Shown piece after piece: positions 13,101 to 25,881 of a stretch of 64,000 nucleotides of DNA. The translations under genes and the position numbers were made by a program. The stretch is taken from contig NC_086247.1 in assembly GCF_021018805.1 (NCBI RefSeq), positions 136,441,602-136,505,601 of the forward strand, in the 5' to 3' direction. Under the pieces are notes generated by a model. It did no database searches. It was not told the origin of the DNA and saw only the letters and a list, made by a program, of their open reading frames with translations. The number at the start of each line of letters is the position of its first letter. Position 1 is the first letter of the stretch. Source of the DNA: Prinia subflava (taxonomy: Eukaryota; Chordata; Aves; Passeriformes; Cisticolidae).

Positions 13101-16100
13101 TATCAATAAATAATTAAAACAAAGAACATTTTTCATTCAGTTGAGTATCAGGGTAGGGTTAGTTCTCCACTGAAATACAGTAATGGTCACTGCAAACCAA
13201 CAGTCCTCATGAAAGAAGGCACTAAAGCAGATATATTCTCTCAGAAACACTTCATCCTGGGGTTTCCTGGAGAACTTCAGCCTGCTGAAGTTCTGAACTT
13301 CTGTCTGCTCAGAAATCTGATTTTCTGCAGTCTGAAAGTGAACCAGTCAGCTTCAGGTGTCAGGGAAGTGAGCTTGAACTCTGAGGGAGCACCTCTGGGG
13401 CTCTCTGTGGCCTCTGTTGCCACTCTTTTGTGCTGCGTGATATTGGGTGAGTGTCTTCTCTTAACTGCTGTGGTGGAAAACCAGCAGTGTTCTGGCAGAG
13501 TGCTAAGTTCAGAGGTTGAAATTCTTGTTTCAGGAACGTGACAGGCAGCAGGTGCTCTGCTGTTTGAATATACCCAAGGGGTTTTGCCTGATTTACCAAG
13601 AATTCCAGGGTTTGAACCTAGAGGTGACAGGGTATATATTGCACATTCAGGAAATGCCTGAATGTCCAGTCAAAATCTTCTTGTTAATGGTGGGTGGAAA
13701 GAAACTCTCCACTCTTCTTTAATCATCCAGAACCAGAGAATTTAACCAGACCTTCCTATCACTGAGATAATAAAATGATTGTTACCATTTGTCATGGGGC
13801 CTTGTAAGAGGTTCAGCCAAATCCCTTGGCAGCTTCCCCAATCTTATTGAGATGTGGGTTTGGGGAAGTAATGAGGCCATTAAAACAGCTGGCTCTAGTA
13901 AATAGGCTTGGATTGAGTTTTCACAAATTAAAATGCATGGAAAGATATGTACAAACATGCATGTAAGGTTTTGGGGTTGGAAAGGGCAGACTGCATTAAT
14001 CTGATTCCTTAGTTTATCTAAGTCCAATGGGCTGTGCTGCTCCAATAAAAAGTGATTTGAATATAGAAGTCTATTTTTTCCCCCTTTAGGAATTGCACAA
14101 ATCTGGAATGTGTATCTGAAGCCAAGGGAGACATTTTGGAGAAAATGACATTGCATTTGAGTGACATTTTTAAATAGAAATGGAAAAGAACATATCTAAA
14201 AAAATACTAGGGAGTAGCTTTTGTAATGAGGGTATCAAGGGCAAAAAATACACGTGCTTGTAATATGGAACTCAGCAAATAAATTAAAAGGAGCTAAATA
14301 TGGTTCTGAGGAGAAATAGGGTACTGGGCTTGATTAGTGGGTTGCTCTTGCTCCAGTGTCTATAATTGTCTTGGTGCTGTGGCACCCCCAAGGCTTGTCC
14401 AGACCTCAGCAAAGTAAATCACAATATGAAATACAGCTTTGTATTAGCTCAGACTTGACACTGGTCCTCCTGTAGGCTCCACCTGGGCTAGCAAGCAGGA
14501 TCAGGGCCTTGGTGTGAACTTCAGCAGCTGGTTAGAGCTCAGTGTGGCCTGGGACAACCAGCACCGACTCCCACAGCTGGCCAGTTGTTCCCAGTCAGCA
14601 GGAGGGCAGCCTGTCTGAGGTACAAGTGGCCAGACCCGTGGGTGCAAGGCTCCACCAGCTGCAGAGACAGCAGACGGGCACTGCCCCAGAGGGGAGCGCT
14701 GGGAAGGGACCTCAGGATGGGTCAAGTCTGCTGATATGATGCTCCAGACTGATGCTGAACATGTCTGCTGCTGTCTCCTTTCTGTGTCAGCTGTAGTCCT
14801 GTGGATATGGTTTTCTCTTGATTTATGCAAGAATTAATTAAGTCAATGATTTTATGTGTCCGTATCATCTCATAACATATTGTGAGTGGTCTGCTGGTAT
14901 AGGAAGAAGGAAATGTAGCATATTTTGCAGTAATTAAGTCTTTCATAGAGTAACACATATAGATTTTTAAAAACCTCTTATTTAAATACTTCTGTCTGAA
15001 GCTCTAGTGTCTGCTCTCTGCATACTAGTTTCTTATTCTTCTCTCCATGTTGCACGAGGCTGTATAACATCTCTTTGGGCTAACCTATGTATCAAGTAAT
15101 CACTGTAATAATCTCATTTCTTGTTCTCAGAGTGTCCTTTAACTCTTATTTGAAAATCTATTCTCCCATGCTCTCTAATGTGCTCATGTGGCCCTTCAGT
15201 GTCCTGGGTTTGAGGTTGTCCTCTGCTTTCATTCCAGCCATGGTGTCAGGGACTGGCCCTTGAAAATGCAATTTCCACTACATGGGATGTTTAAAAGCTA
15301 AAAGGTCATAGGCTACCCTGCAAGATCATCTTAAGCTCTCATTTTTTTTAACATGTGATTTTCTAAAGATAGAAAGGCATCTACTGCTTTTCACAGACAA
15401 ACCACTGTGCATTTTTAGGGATAATTGTGATTAGCTGAAGCCATAGGATAGATGGAGCTGATCCTGGAAACCTTTTGAAGATGAAGTACTAGGAAGTTGG
15501 CTGTAATTGATGTCCCTGTAAAGGACAGCAAGAGTCAGGGACATAAGAGAAGCCCTTGAGAAGGTTCTATATTGGCTTTGGTAGAAGCAAAGACAGGCTA
15601 AACTTGATATATGCTATAGCACACCACACAGGAGGGTAAAAATAGTGCTTGTGTTCCTGAATTTCCCTGTTAGCACACTTTAGCACAGCAGTGGCAGCCA
15701 CTTGTTGATGGCTTTTTAGGATGTTCCTCTCATAGCCAGTGCCTGACAGTTGCATGCCACAACCTGGCAGTAGGAAAGGGATGGTTTTGGGGTGACTGCA
15801 TTACATCAGCCCCCTCTGAGGCAGGAATGGATTATGTGTGCAGTCATGCACATCCAGTTTATTATGAAATTACTTTTTTGGCCCTGCCTCCCCCTTTCTT
15901 CCCCCTTCTTGGAACATTCCTTGTAATAATTTATGAGAATACTGAGCAAACTTTTCCCACAGGGTTTTTGTTGAAGTGGGATAAGCAAGTAACACTTTTT
16001 TTTCCTCAGCTACCTGTTTCATGATAGTTAACTCTAAAAGCATATAAAATCACAGACTCCAGACATTTTTTGACATGAACTCCTGATAAAGTAATTCTGT

Positions 16101-17284
16101 GCATCTGCTGCCAGATAGTCTGGCTCCATAAGTATCACTGTCTCGTCATGGACTTTTAAAAATAAAGCTCAATGACCTCTTCATTTGGGTCTGTAACTAG
16201 CCTGCTTGGCAATGAGTTATGAAGTAATAACGAAAGACCATCAAATGTAGCTTCCAAGCAATTAAAAAATGCAAAGTTATGAGATTCCCAAGGAACTGCT
16301 TGGATCTCTTTGGGGAAACTGCAAGGGAAAAAGTAGCTGTCTGAGGAAGAAAAAAACCAGAGCTCCAAAGACACTCAAGAGTAAGAGAGTTGGGAAGTTA
16401 AGGGTAGTAAGAAAGGGAAGACACAAGGAGCTCCACCCAAAAAGAAAAAACTGGTGGCTTTCCATGTCACTTCTTTTCCTTGTGACACTTTGACTTTATT
16501 CTGTTATTTCTGATTATTAGTCAGAGAGGAATGAATCCATTTCTGCTTTAGATCATGTGTGCTTGCTTAAATTTTTTCAACAGTGTATAGAGTTAACATG
16601 CAATTCAACACTGAAAATTGCCTAAAAATATCAGTGGGATTTAATGTTTTTTTTGTCTTTATAGTTTCTATTTTAATATGTGCCAAGGTTAAAGATATGT
16701 GAGGATTATGCTTTTTCTCTTTTTAATTATTATTATTTATTCTGAACTCTGCAAATTCTTTCCAGAGTCATGCTGAGTTCATTCCTTCTCACTCAATAAT
16801 GCAAGTTTTCTGAAGAAATTATGTCTTAATTAACAATTATATTGTACCCGAGCTTTATTGAATCCTTGGTGATAGCTGTGTAGATCACCTGAGACTAATT
16901 CTTACAAAAGAATAAGTGTTGAAATGTGCATAACAGTTCTGACAATTAATTTCCTCCTCTCCTTCTCCAGATCCCACCGTCACAGCTCTAGGGAGAGGGA
17001 TGGAGCACTGTGTGTGCCGAGCTGACACAGCCAAGGGCCAGAGAATTTGTTGCATCAGGTCCCTGGTAGGAGATTCCTAAGTAAGAAAGTAACATCTTCA
17101 AAGCAGAATAGCTATTCAGATGGGCTGAAATGGGACTGACTAAACTGCAGGGTTTTCTGCATTCTCTTGGACTTCTTAGTGTTTTCTATTCCTAAGGGGA
17201 AAAAAAAGGAAAAAAACAAAAAGAGAGATGTCTCCTCTCCAAAGGGATGAATTTGTGGTGTTTTGGTTTTATTTTGGGTTGTGT

Positions 17285-17285
<1 letters not shown>
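10152..17285. other. Unique non-coding DNA with one GC-richer block
   Basis: There is no supported gene. 14470-14760 is clearly GC-richer than its surroundings, and open frames appear there on both strands, but none has recognisable domains; it could be an old unrecognised repeat or a former exon. A 17-A run lies at 11664-11680. The 144-codon minus-strand frame at 12504-12938 ends in low-complexity sequence and is judged spurious. At 16970-17060 a pyrimidine-rich stretch ending CAG precedes a small GC-rich segment, which resembles a splice acceptor but has no support beyond that. Confidence 0.6.
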
Positions 17286-17336
<51 letters not shown>

Positions 17337-17379
17337 TTTGGTTGGTTGGTTTGGTTTGGTTTGGTTTGGTTTGGTTTTG
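17286..17379. repeat. T50 homopolymer joined to a GGTTT repeat
   Basis: Fifty uninterrupted T residues run from 17286 to 17335. They are followed by GTTTGGTTGGTTGG and then about five GGTTT units to 17379. On the minus strand this reads as a CCAAA repeat running into A50. CR1 elements do not end in poly(A), and no LINE or SINE body adjoins the tract, so simple slippage is the likeliest origin. On the plus strand the closely spaced GG pairs could form a weak two-layer quadruplex. The true length of the T run depends on how the assembly was made. Confidence 0.97.
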
Positions 17380-19271
17380 TACTTGAAGTAATAAAATGGC
17401 ATGCTTAATTTTTAAGGCAATTCAGTGGGTAATAGGATTTCAGGGTTACTGCTTTTATCCTCCTGGAAAACCAGTGTGCACACATCCTGGGTAGAATTAA
17501 TCTTTTTTAAGGTATGTGTTTTGCTTTTCCTATAAACTAATTCTCTCTCTTGAAAGGCAAGGGAATTAAAATTGAAACTTGGGGAAATACTATTTACTGA
17601 ATGTGTATTTACTACTAATGCAGTTACATGTCCTACATATCCCACACCATCTAGTGGAAATTTTTTGCATCAGCAGTGTGAGGTCAAGGACCTGAAGGGA
17701 TTGAGAGTTTTCAGAGTGAGAGAGACTTTGAACCTTTTCCCTCAGCCACCACAGAAACAGTGCCACATAGATCAAAGAAGGATGAATTTTTACCCCATCT
17801 TCTTGAAAAACACATAAAATGACTAGTTATTCCAGAAGAGGGAAGCTACTCAGGAATATTTGCCCTTACCATCAAACAGACCCTTATTGAAGCCCTCGTG
17901 GACAGATGTAAACTGGAAAACCCAGGGTTGGGAGAGGAGCTAGGCAAAAGCTCTTCAAAAGCCTGTGAGTTTTGGGTGGGGACTAGCCGTGCTGTATCTT
18001 CTGATGTCACATGATAATTCTTACAGAACAGTTTTTACAGAAATACTTTGGCTTTGCTAGATACACTCAACTGGTGTGCTAGCCTTGGTTAGGAAGGGAC
18101 AGCTTGTGAAAAAACATTTGGATGGACTCTGATTCAAGCGTGGAGCCCCTGGTTGCCTCTGGCAATGGTGACCCTGCCTGCACCCCTGACTGCAGGTGGC
18201 CACTTCTCTCTTGAATGACCACCTCATCAGCTTGGGTGCAATGGCTGCAAGGCTGTACAGACAGTGGCACTGAGCTGCAATTGCAAAGGTAATAATGCTA
18301 GCTGATAGCTGAGTTTGTGTGGTGAAAAAGGGGGAAACAGAAACTTGGATTGAGTTTAAGACTGGATCTTTCTGGATCTTTTAATCTAGGAATTACTTTC
18401 TGCTTTTTTATACTTTCTTGGTTGTGCATTGAAATATGGATTACGGTTTATCGTTCAACATCACCTGAGCTTTTTAAGCTAAGAAATTCCCATTACTGAT
18501 ATTGTTCTTAATTAGTAATGCCTTTGATTCTTCCTGACTTGTAGCTTGGACTGGTAGTGTTTCATGTCATAGGTGATGGGGTTGGCATAGAGTGTCTGGT
18601 GCTCATGCTGTGAGTTAAGTGTGTGCACTGATGGATTTTGACATCCCCTTGTCTGGGCACATGTGCTGGTGGGATGGAGTCAGTAGCTCAGGTAGTCTCT
18701 TCTGATGTGAGGGAATGGTCACACTGGTCTCCGTGCTACACATTGTTGAGTCTACACTTGTCTAGCATGTGTGTGAAGTTTAGAGAAAAGTGAACCTCTT
18801 TTTATATAGCTCTAAATTAGAAGGCCTGTCTTCTTCTATGGGCAGCATGAAGGTGACCCAGGCAGAGGGAACCAAGGAAAGAAAACCTAATTCAACACTA
18901 AAGCAGTTAACTGTTTCCAAACTCTGAAATCTAATTTCTTGAGGAGGGTTTTATACCAACTTTGTGTTTAACAGGCTTGGTTTAAATAAATTATGAACCG
19001 AGAATGTGTCTGATGGCAAGGGATATGCTGATTTTGGGGTCTGCAGATTAGAGCCTGCCAGCACTTATTTGAAGGTGCGACTTTCTGATGTTGAGGGAGA
19101 AGACACTGGCTTGCAGAAAGGGCAATCACTGGAAAGTAATTGCTAAACTGGAGATCTGTCTGAAATGGAAGTGGCTGCAGGAAGTATGCTTTACTGGACA
19201 TACCCAGATACTTTTTGGTCTTTCCAAGTGCTGTGCACTACTGGTTAAGAAATAATAGTCTTCTAGACTTA
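17380..19271. other. Unique non-coding DNA
   Basis: I see no gene, RNA or recognised repeat. 18120-18260 is slightly GC-richer. The open frames here are short (under 85 codons) and overlap on both strands, as expected by chance. Confidence 0.6.
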
Positions 19272-19782
19272 AAGAATGGTTTGGGATAGAAGAGACCTTA
19301 AGGATTACCCAGTTCCAACTCTCCTGGAGTGGGCTAGGACACCTTCCACTAGACCACATTGCTCAAAGCTCCATCCAACCTGGCTGTGAACACTTCCAGG
19401 GACAGATCCACAACTTCTATGAGCTACTTGTTCAGTGCCTCACCACCCTCACACTTCCTAATATCCAATCTAGTCCCATCCTCTTTCAGTTTAAAGCCAT
19501 TTCCCCTTTTCTTATCACTGCATGTCCTATTCAGGAATCCTTGTCCAGCTTTTTTGTAGACCCCCTTTCGGTACTGGCAGGCTGCTCTAAGATCTTCCTG
19601 AAGCCTTCTCTTCTCCAGGCTGAACAACCCCAGCTCTCACAGGCTGTCTCCACTGGAGATGGGCTTCTGATAATCTTTGTGTCCTTCCTCTGGACTCACT
19701 GCAGCACCTCAAAACACCTTTTATTCTGTGGGGCTCCTTTTAGTTTCACAAGAGCAGAGTAGGAGTGGCAATGATGCCAACT
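19272..19782 (-). mobile_element. CR1 LINE, 5'-truncated 3' end
   Basis: This is the longest CR1 fragment in the window, about 510 bp. Read on the plus strand it begins with the reverse complement of the CR1 3' terminus (AGAATGGTTTGGGATAGAAG). It continues through the hallmark segments for 'GACACCTTCCACTAGACCA', 'CTGGCTGTGAACACTTCCAG' and 'TTCTCCAGGCTGAACAACCC'. CR1 therefore lies on the minus strand, with its 3' end at 19272 and a 5' truncation near 19782. It covers the distal end of ORF2 and the 3' UTR only, with many substitutions and an internal deletion around 19735-19750 relative to the usual avian sequence, so it makes no protein. No target duplication is visible, which is usual for CR1. 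Confidence 0.94.
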
Positions 19783-22700
19783 CGCTTAGACATTACAGTA
19801 ATTTATTTGCATCCTCAGATCTGGATTTTGTTTTGAAGAAAAGTCCTTTCTGCTCCAAACAGCTTGAGCTAAGAATGGAAGAAGAAATTAAAAAAAAAAA
19901 AAAGCAATAGTTGCAACTTGGTCATTCTCCAAATAACAATTGTTGTCTCTTCCTGTAGCAGTAGCAGAATTCATTTGTAGAAAACAATCCCAGCTGTAAC
20001 ACAGAGTCTGTGTTTAGACAATAGCCTGAAGAAAAAAAAGAAAAAAAAGGAATTTTAGTTTAGGAAGAAATATCATACAGACTGGCTGAAACAGAAAATC
20101 TACTTGACATTACAATGAAAACATATTTTTCTTTTTTCTCCTAACTAAAGGTAAAGGGTGTTGAGTCCAGGAGAATGTAGCCCCCTAAGTGAAGGTTTCA
20201 AATATGTTAGTATGTGTGTGTGTATATATATGTGTGTATATATATACACAAATACATACATATATACAGCTGAAAGATATATATAGAGAGATATATAGAT
20301 ACATATAAAATTTACATAGCAGCATGTCTGTGGACTACATTTTCTTTCTTCAAATACAAATTGTATTTCCAAGAGAATTTTCTGTCTTGCTGTGTATTTT
20401 TCCACAGAATTTTCTGAAAAAAAATTATTGTTGGGAGACTTGTGCTAACCACAAGTTTCAAATGCAGCAGCCTGGTGGAATTGAAACTGCCTGTACTTTG
20501 ATTTCCGTACCTGAACACGAACTCTGATGTGGAATAGTCACTCTCTGAAGAGGAAGGAATTTAGTGGATGAGAACATGGAGAAGAGGGGTTCTTTTTCAT
20601 GTCCTTCCTTTTAGAAACATAGCTTACTTCCTGAGGGTTCTTAGTTTCATACCTTACAAAAGAGGAATTGTTTTCATGCCGTCTTCTAAGTGTGGCTTAT
20701 TTTTACCTCTGACAATGTTGACCAGAGTTCTGCAATTTAATATTTGTAGTGGTGAGCTAAGCTGTGTTCTGCTGTGTTCTACCTATTTGTTCTATTGCAA
20801 AACAGAGATGAAGGTCTATTTCTTTTTTGAAGAAGTTTATAGTGTCACTATTTGGAACTTTTTTCCTGACTTGCATCAAAGTCTCAACAACTTTTTTTCA
20901 GGAGATTTTACCTTGCTTGTTCCTGTGTCTCTCAAATCACCATCACATGAACCCAATTTCCTTTTACAACCATTTTGTGGAATTAATGAAAAATTTTCCA
21001 CCTCACACAGCCGCCTGCTGTTCCCCACTGAGGATTAAATTCATCTCTGCTTTGTATGCTGAAGTGTCTCAGGGTCTATCATGAGCATCTGCAGGATGGA
21101 AAAAGTCTGTCAAAACACAGAGCAGTTTGGTCTCAGACTGCTTAGAGCTTTCCCTCTCCAGTGTGTTCTGGGAATGGATTTGCCAAAGCAGTGTCTCCCC
21201 GACCACAGGCAGCCAGCTGGGCTTTGCTCTGGGCTTTTAGCTGGGTGTCAGAAGGTTCCTGTTTAAAAGTCACATTCTTCAGCATCTACATGTTGTTTCT
21301 GAATACATATCATAAACTCCTGCTTAGTTTATACTGGGCACCTCTTGCTGTACGTTTAAAATTACTCAGTTTCTGAAATTGCCTGAATTGGAAACTGAGT
21401 ATGTGTTTCATGTGGTGATGCTAATTCCTAGCAGAGGTCTGGCTGCTGTAGCCCGTGAGTCTGTTGGCTGCAGTTGAATTCTGAAACATCCCAGTGGGAG
21501 TTTCCCAGTACCCTGGGGGCTGCTACTGAGCTAGGGAACTCTGAAAACTTCGATTTGGCTGTCTCCAAACTGGCAAAGCCCTGTGAAACCTGCATGTTTT
21601 AAAAGCCCCAAGTAGTGAGTTTTGTGGTGAATGCGGACACTCACAGAAGAGTTGTTTTCCTCAATGTCTGCCCTTTTTTTCATTAAAAAAGTGCATTTTA
21701 AAAGTCAGTGTTTAATGATGGAAGTGGGAGGAGTTTGAAGAAGAAATCAGAAGCATGAAGTCCTTCTGAAGGTGAGTATCTGGATGCCCCTGTTAGTGGC
21801 CACATTTTAGACTGATTTCCAAATTCAGTCTATGTTACCTCTAAATGTATCATGCTTTTCTGCCACTTCAGGGAATGAACAAAGAGTGAATCTGTAGATT
21901 CTGATTTATAGGGAATGAATGCCTTGCATTTGTTACACAACCTTGGCGTCTCGCTCATTCATCTACGGACAGAAAAGCAATTGACTTCTCATTTCCTGTG
22001 TTTCACATTCTTTTATGGAGCAGAAAGAAGCTTGTGATGAACTGTTACAACATCTTTTTTAATGCATATATAAAATCATTATGCTGAAAGTTTAGCCCAG
22101 TAAATGTTTCAAGGATGGTTAGGTACAAGTTGTGTCAGCATCAGTCAGTGATTCTGTGATACACAGAAATATTTTTGACCTCAGCAATCGGCATAAGAAA
22201 CTTTTTCATTATTTTAACCTCCTGTGTGTAACTTTTTACCAGGTTCTGGAGGAGTTTGGGAGCTCATGAGTCTGTGCATGACCACTTACAAGGGAAAAGT
22301 AACATGACTATTCTGTAGAGAGCTCTCTATACATGCAGGTATGGCTGTTCTTCGGCTTGCTCAGAGTAGATCACTCGAAGGATAACTCTGACTTTGCAAA
22401 ACAAGTTTGTTGGAGGTCAAGATGGGTGAGAGTGATTTACTCAAAGTAGGAATTGAAGGTGATTTATTCTACCTGTTCTCTTCATGTGGCAACTTGGGTC
22501 ATGCCTGGTGACTCCACTTTCTGTAATAAATGTGGGCTGTACTTGTATTCTTTTTTAGGATACTTTCTCCTAGTTTTGTCTTGACTTGTTTTCTCTGCAG
22601 GAGAGGCACAGAAGAAAAGATGTCTAAGTGGGTTAATATGTTTCATGGATGGCTAAAATTTAATCCTTTGTGGTGAAAGCTGTTATGTTGTGCCTTCCTT

Positions 22701-25215
22701 CACCCTGCCTTTGATACATCTAACACATCTGCCTTGTTTATTTCTGAGCAAATACAGATTTAATTTACATTTTTTCTCGAGTTATGTTCATGTATCTCTT
22801 TTTGGTGCCCAAAGGCCCAAGTGTGCCACCTCCTTATCTTAAATTGAACCTCTCAGCTGCAGGACATCCTGTATTGATCACAGTAAGGCAAATGCATTTT
22901 ATATGAGTTGTCTGTTGAATATTTTAAATAATTAATGCACAGGAAGAGTACTTGAGAAGGGCTGTGTACGGTCGTGATTAGAGCAGGCATAGACAAACAG
23001 GGATCCTCTCTAGCTAGATTTGGGAAGGAAAATGATCTTGAGTTTCCTGCAGAGCCCCAGAGGGCTGAAGCCAGTGAAAGCTATGGACAAGGATGGAGAC
23101 AGGGCAGGTGTCACAATGCTGCTGTGGCCTCCTGCTCACTGCTGCTTTGGGAACAGTCACCAGTGGATGAGCTTGCAATGCCTCCTGCACTGGGCTCTGC
23201 AGGGAAACTTGTGGAGCAAATCCCCATCTGGGGATTTCTCCAGTGCTCAGGACAGAGCTCTGAGCAGCTGCACAGCTGGGAGGCTGACCTGCTGTTTCAG
23301 CTAAAGGGCAAAGGGCCTTCACTTTTTTCTCTGCTTGCCAGTAATTATCTTCCTATGGCTTTCATTGCTGCCCAGTATTAGTTTGTTATTGTTTTGTCCA
23401 TGTCAGTGGCTGTCCTTTCCTCCTTGGGTACTTTCCAGAAACCACTTTAGCAGTTACAGTTTATTTTCTTTTTCTTCTTTCCATTCATCTAGTAGTTTAA
23501 GATAAAATAGAAATAAATTAATAGAGTTCATTGTGTTCTAGGTCATTGTTAACATTTAAGAATAGGTACAAGATAGACATTTAAATCCTTCTATCAACAG
23601 GAAAGAAATTGATTGAGCTTCTGCTGTGACACCAATAAATAACTGGGGAGAAAAATATTACAGTTCACTAAACACAGTAATTAGGTCAAAGAATCGTCTT
23701 GAAATGCATTTAAACTATCTATTACCTTACAAATAAAATTTAATGTTAAAAAGCTTAAGAATAGGAAATGTTTGAATCTCCTGCCAAAATCCTATTCAAA
23801 TGGGTAAGACAACATATTGTTGGTAAAAAATTAGTTTGGACAAATTTAATTTAATCTGTAATCTTATGAGAAGAAGTAATACTATTCTGGTAGTTATAAG
23901 GCAAAAAATTGTAGATTTCTGTCTCAAGGTAATATTTTGCTCTCCTTAAAATATTTTGGAAGCATTAGTATTTCGTTTCTAGGCTTCTCATCTCTTAATT
24001 GTATTATACAACTACATATTTAATAAATTTTCATCTTAAATCAACTATGTGTTTTAATGAAGAAATGATTCTGCAACAAAAATAAAAATAATTTCATAAT
24101 TTAATTTTCAGAGTCAGACTGTTAACTCTTAAATTATATTAGCTGTGTCTGGTTTTGTCATGTAGTCAAGGAACGTTGCCTGACTTAAGAAAACCAAAGT
24201 GTCTAAATATGAAGTGTAGAAATAGCTGGTTAGTCTTGCCAGCTTAATAACTATTTACCAATAATAGTTATTCATTATTATTATTAACCAGGCTTATTAA
24301 TCAACCTATCTTCTATTAATTAGGATACAGTATCACTAAATTTATAGGAATAGGATTTTTTTCCCTACAGTTTATCTCTGTTTTATTAACAGAAGTAGTC
24401 TTATGTGGGGGAAAAATGTAGCTGTCTAAGGCTAGAATCTATATTAAATTTTCCATTTTTATTTCTCATGTTTTTACTATTTATGTTTCTTAAAACCAGA
24501 ACAGAGGATTTAAAAAGTGATTCTGTATTGTACCTGGAGAACTAATTATTAATTCTCACTTGGTGATTTTATTGGTCTCAGTAGGTATGAAAATGTAGCA
24601 AAGAATCAGTTTTACCTTTTAAAATCAAACATGGCCAAGGAATTTTATTCATTACCACTGTATAAACCTGGAATTTATAGACTGAAATTACACTGATGTT
24701 CTTTCTGGCTAGATGGTGTCTAGGATGTCAATTTAATTTGTGACTGACTGGAATCTTGCTCATTCTTTTGGTTTGACATGTTACAAAGTTATAGAAACTT
24801 ATTTTTCATCAAAGTTAGCAGATGGAAAGAAGAACTCAGGAAACAGATTTCTTGAATGGGAACTTGTCAGGTGCTTGTTGCAAAGTTTGGAAAAGAACGG
24901 ATATAAGTTATGCAGGATTTCTGTATTTCTGGACTTCACAGCAGCACAACATTGACAGCCCAGCAGAAGTGAGTCTTCTGCTCAGCTCCAACTCTGAGCA
25001 GGTTTTCCAGGACATCACCAACCCCTGCTTGCTGAGAAAGGGATCTCCATGGCAGCCACCCAGAGGTGTGCCTGGAAGCTCCACACTGTGCCAGGACCTG
25101 CTCACAAAAACCAGTGCTAACCCTTGTCTGAAGTGGCTGTTCCTGTGGGAGCCAGAGCGAGTGCCTCACATCAGGCTGCACAGGATGCAAAACGCCCTTG
25201 AGTCTGTTTCTTCTG
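19783..25215. other. AT-rich unique DNA with microsatellite and GC-richer blocks
   Basis: No gene is supported. 20568-21038 is open for 156 codons on the plus strand, but the product is rich in Phe, Leu and Ser without a domain; a run of this length is about what 64 kb of AT-rich sequence should give by chance. 23040-23330 and 24950-25200 are GC-richer blocks of unknown origin. 23480-24720 is strongly AT-rich and free of recognisable repeats. A 10-bp inverted repeat, AATAACTATT at 24246-24255 and AATAGTTATT at 24263-24272, lies inside it. 22090-22165 has a weak resemblance to a CR1 terminus that I did not accept. Confidence 0.6.
20205..20306. repeat. TG/TA/GATA-type microsatellite
   Basis: Alternating purine-pyrimidine sequence starts with TG repeats, changes to TA repeats, then to AC/ATAC and finally GATATATAGA units. 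The units are interrupted, so this is an old, degraded compound microsatellite. A minus-strand open frame reads through it as Tyr/Ile/His repeats and is not a gene. Confidence 0.9.
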
Positions 25216-25530
25216 TGTCTTGGGTTGGAAAATGTAACCAAAAATGTGTATTCTACTTTCATCTGTTAGGGCCAGTTGGGAGATATTGTTCCTTATCTCT
25301 TGTAACTCTAGGGGTGGAAAGAGGGCAGATGCCTTCTGTTAATGAGACACCTGATAACACCAGATATGGCAGTGCCTTCTTATCTCTTCCTCCACCCATC
25401 CTCCTCCCAGGGATATCACCTGTGAATGGGCCATTTAAGGCCTCTCACATGACTGATAACATCACCTCATTCCACTGTGAGAATGGAATGAGGCTCCACC
25501 CAGTGGGAGGAGCCAAAGCCTTTCCACTGG

Positions 25531-25538
25531 GATAAAAC
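25531..25538 (+). promoter_or_regulatory. TATA-like box of the LTR
   Basis: GATAAAAC lies just downstream of the conserved GTGGGAGGAGCC segment inside the solo LTR, in the expected place for a retroviral U3 core promoter. The role is inferred from position and motif only. If active, transcription would run rightward into unique DNA. Confidence 0.55.
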
Positions 25539-25748
25539 CAGCAATCCCAAACACCAAGGGAGCCTGTTTCCACTGGATTCCCACAGGATGACTGGACCCT
25601 TTCTTGAGGATCATCTCTACTCCAATGCGGCCACATCTGTCACTCTGGGAGGACTTACTTTGGGTTGCATCCAACACCCTGACCAACAGGGTGTCAGGTT
25701 TGTATTCTGACTCTGTCAGTGGTCCTTTGTACTATGGCATTTATCTTT

Positions 25749-25750
<2 letters not shown>

Positions 25751-25794
<44 letters not shown>
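25751..25794. repeat. T44 homopolymer inside the LTR
   Basis: Forty-four uninterrupted T residues sit between the putative transcription start and the ATTAAA signal of the solo LTR. A T-rich stretch is normal at this place in related LTRs, so this is likely an expanded version of a family feature. The exact length may be affected by sequencing or assembly error. Confidence 0.95.
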
Positions 25795-25802
<8 letters not shown>

Positions 25803-25825
25803 TGTTGTTTGTTTCTTCTCTCTCT

Positions 25826-25831
25826 ATTAAA
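25826..25831 (+). promoter_or_regulatory. Polyadenylation-like signal of the LTR
   Basis: ATTAAA, the commonest variant of the AATAAA signal, occurs about 55 bases before the 3' end of the solo LTR. This is consistent with the R/U5 boundary region of a plus-strand element. The call rests on motif and position. Confidence 0.55.
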
Positions 25832-25881
25832 ATTGTATTTCTGTCTTGGAGTCTCACTGGTTTTACCTTCAAACCAGTACA

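Larger units (their letters stand above)
25216..25881 (+). mobile_element. Complete solo LTR (ERVL-like) with 5-bp target duplication
   Basis: This 666-bp LTR starts TGTCTTGGGTTGG and ends CAAACCAGTACA. It is flanked by a perfect direct repeat TTCTG (25211-25215 and 25882-25886), so both ends are fixed. Five-base target duplications are typical of the class III (ERVL) group, and I recognise the sequence as a common songbird LTR. In order it holds a region of paired pyrimidine motifs (25260-25450), the segment around GTGGGAGGAGCC (25502-25513), a TATA-like box at 25531, a downstream region to 25740, a 44-T tract, and a polyadenylation-like ATTAAA at 25826. These place transcription on the plus strand. 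No retroviral genes remain, as expected after recombination between the two LTRs of a provirus. The 237-codon open frame ending at 25535 crosses the 5' boundary and is accidental. Confidence 0.92.

Noticed and set aside
16970..17060. A pyrimidine tract plus CAG followed by GC-rich sequence, resembling an exon start
   Set aside because: No coding continuity, no clear donor site and no homology that I recognise.
17112..17402. A minus-strand open frame with a long poly-lysine run
   Set aside because: It is the translation of the T50 tract and the flanking GGTTT repeat.
20568..21038. A 156-codon plus-strand open frame
   Set aside because: A run of this length is expected about once by chance in 64 kb of this composition. 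The product is Phe/Leu/Ser-rich without a recognisable family.
22090..22165. A possible further CR1 3' end (GTGATTCTGTGA-like)
   Set aside because: Only the terminal motif matches. The preceding bases do not follow the CR1 order.
24822..25535. A 237-codon plus-strand open frame, the longest in the window
   Set aside because: It runs from unique DNA across the fixed 5' boundary of the solo LTR and ends in the U3 region. Related LTR copies have no such gene, and the product has no domain. Low stop density in the LTR explains it.
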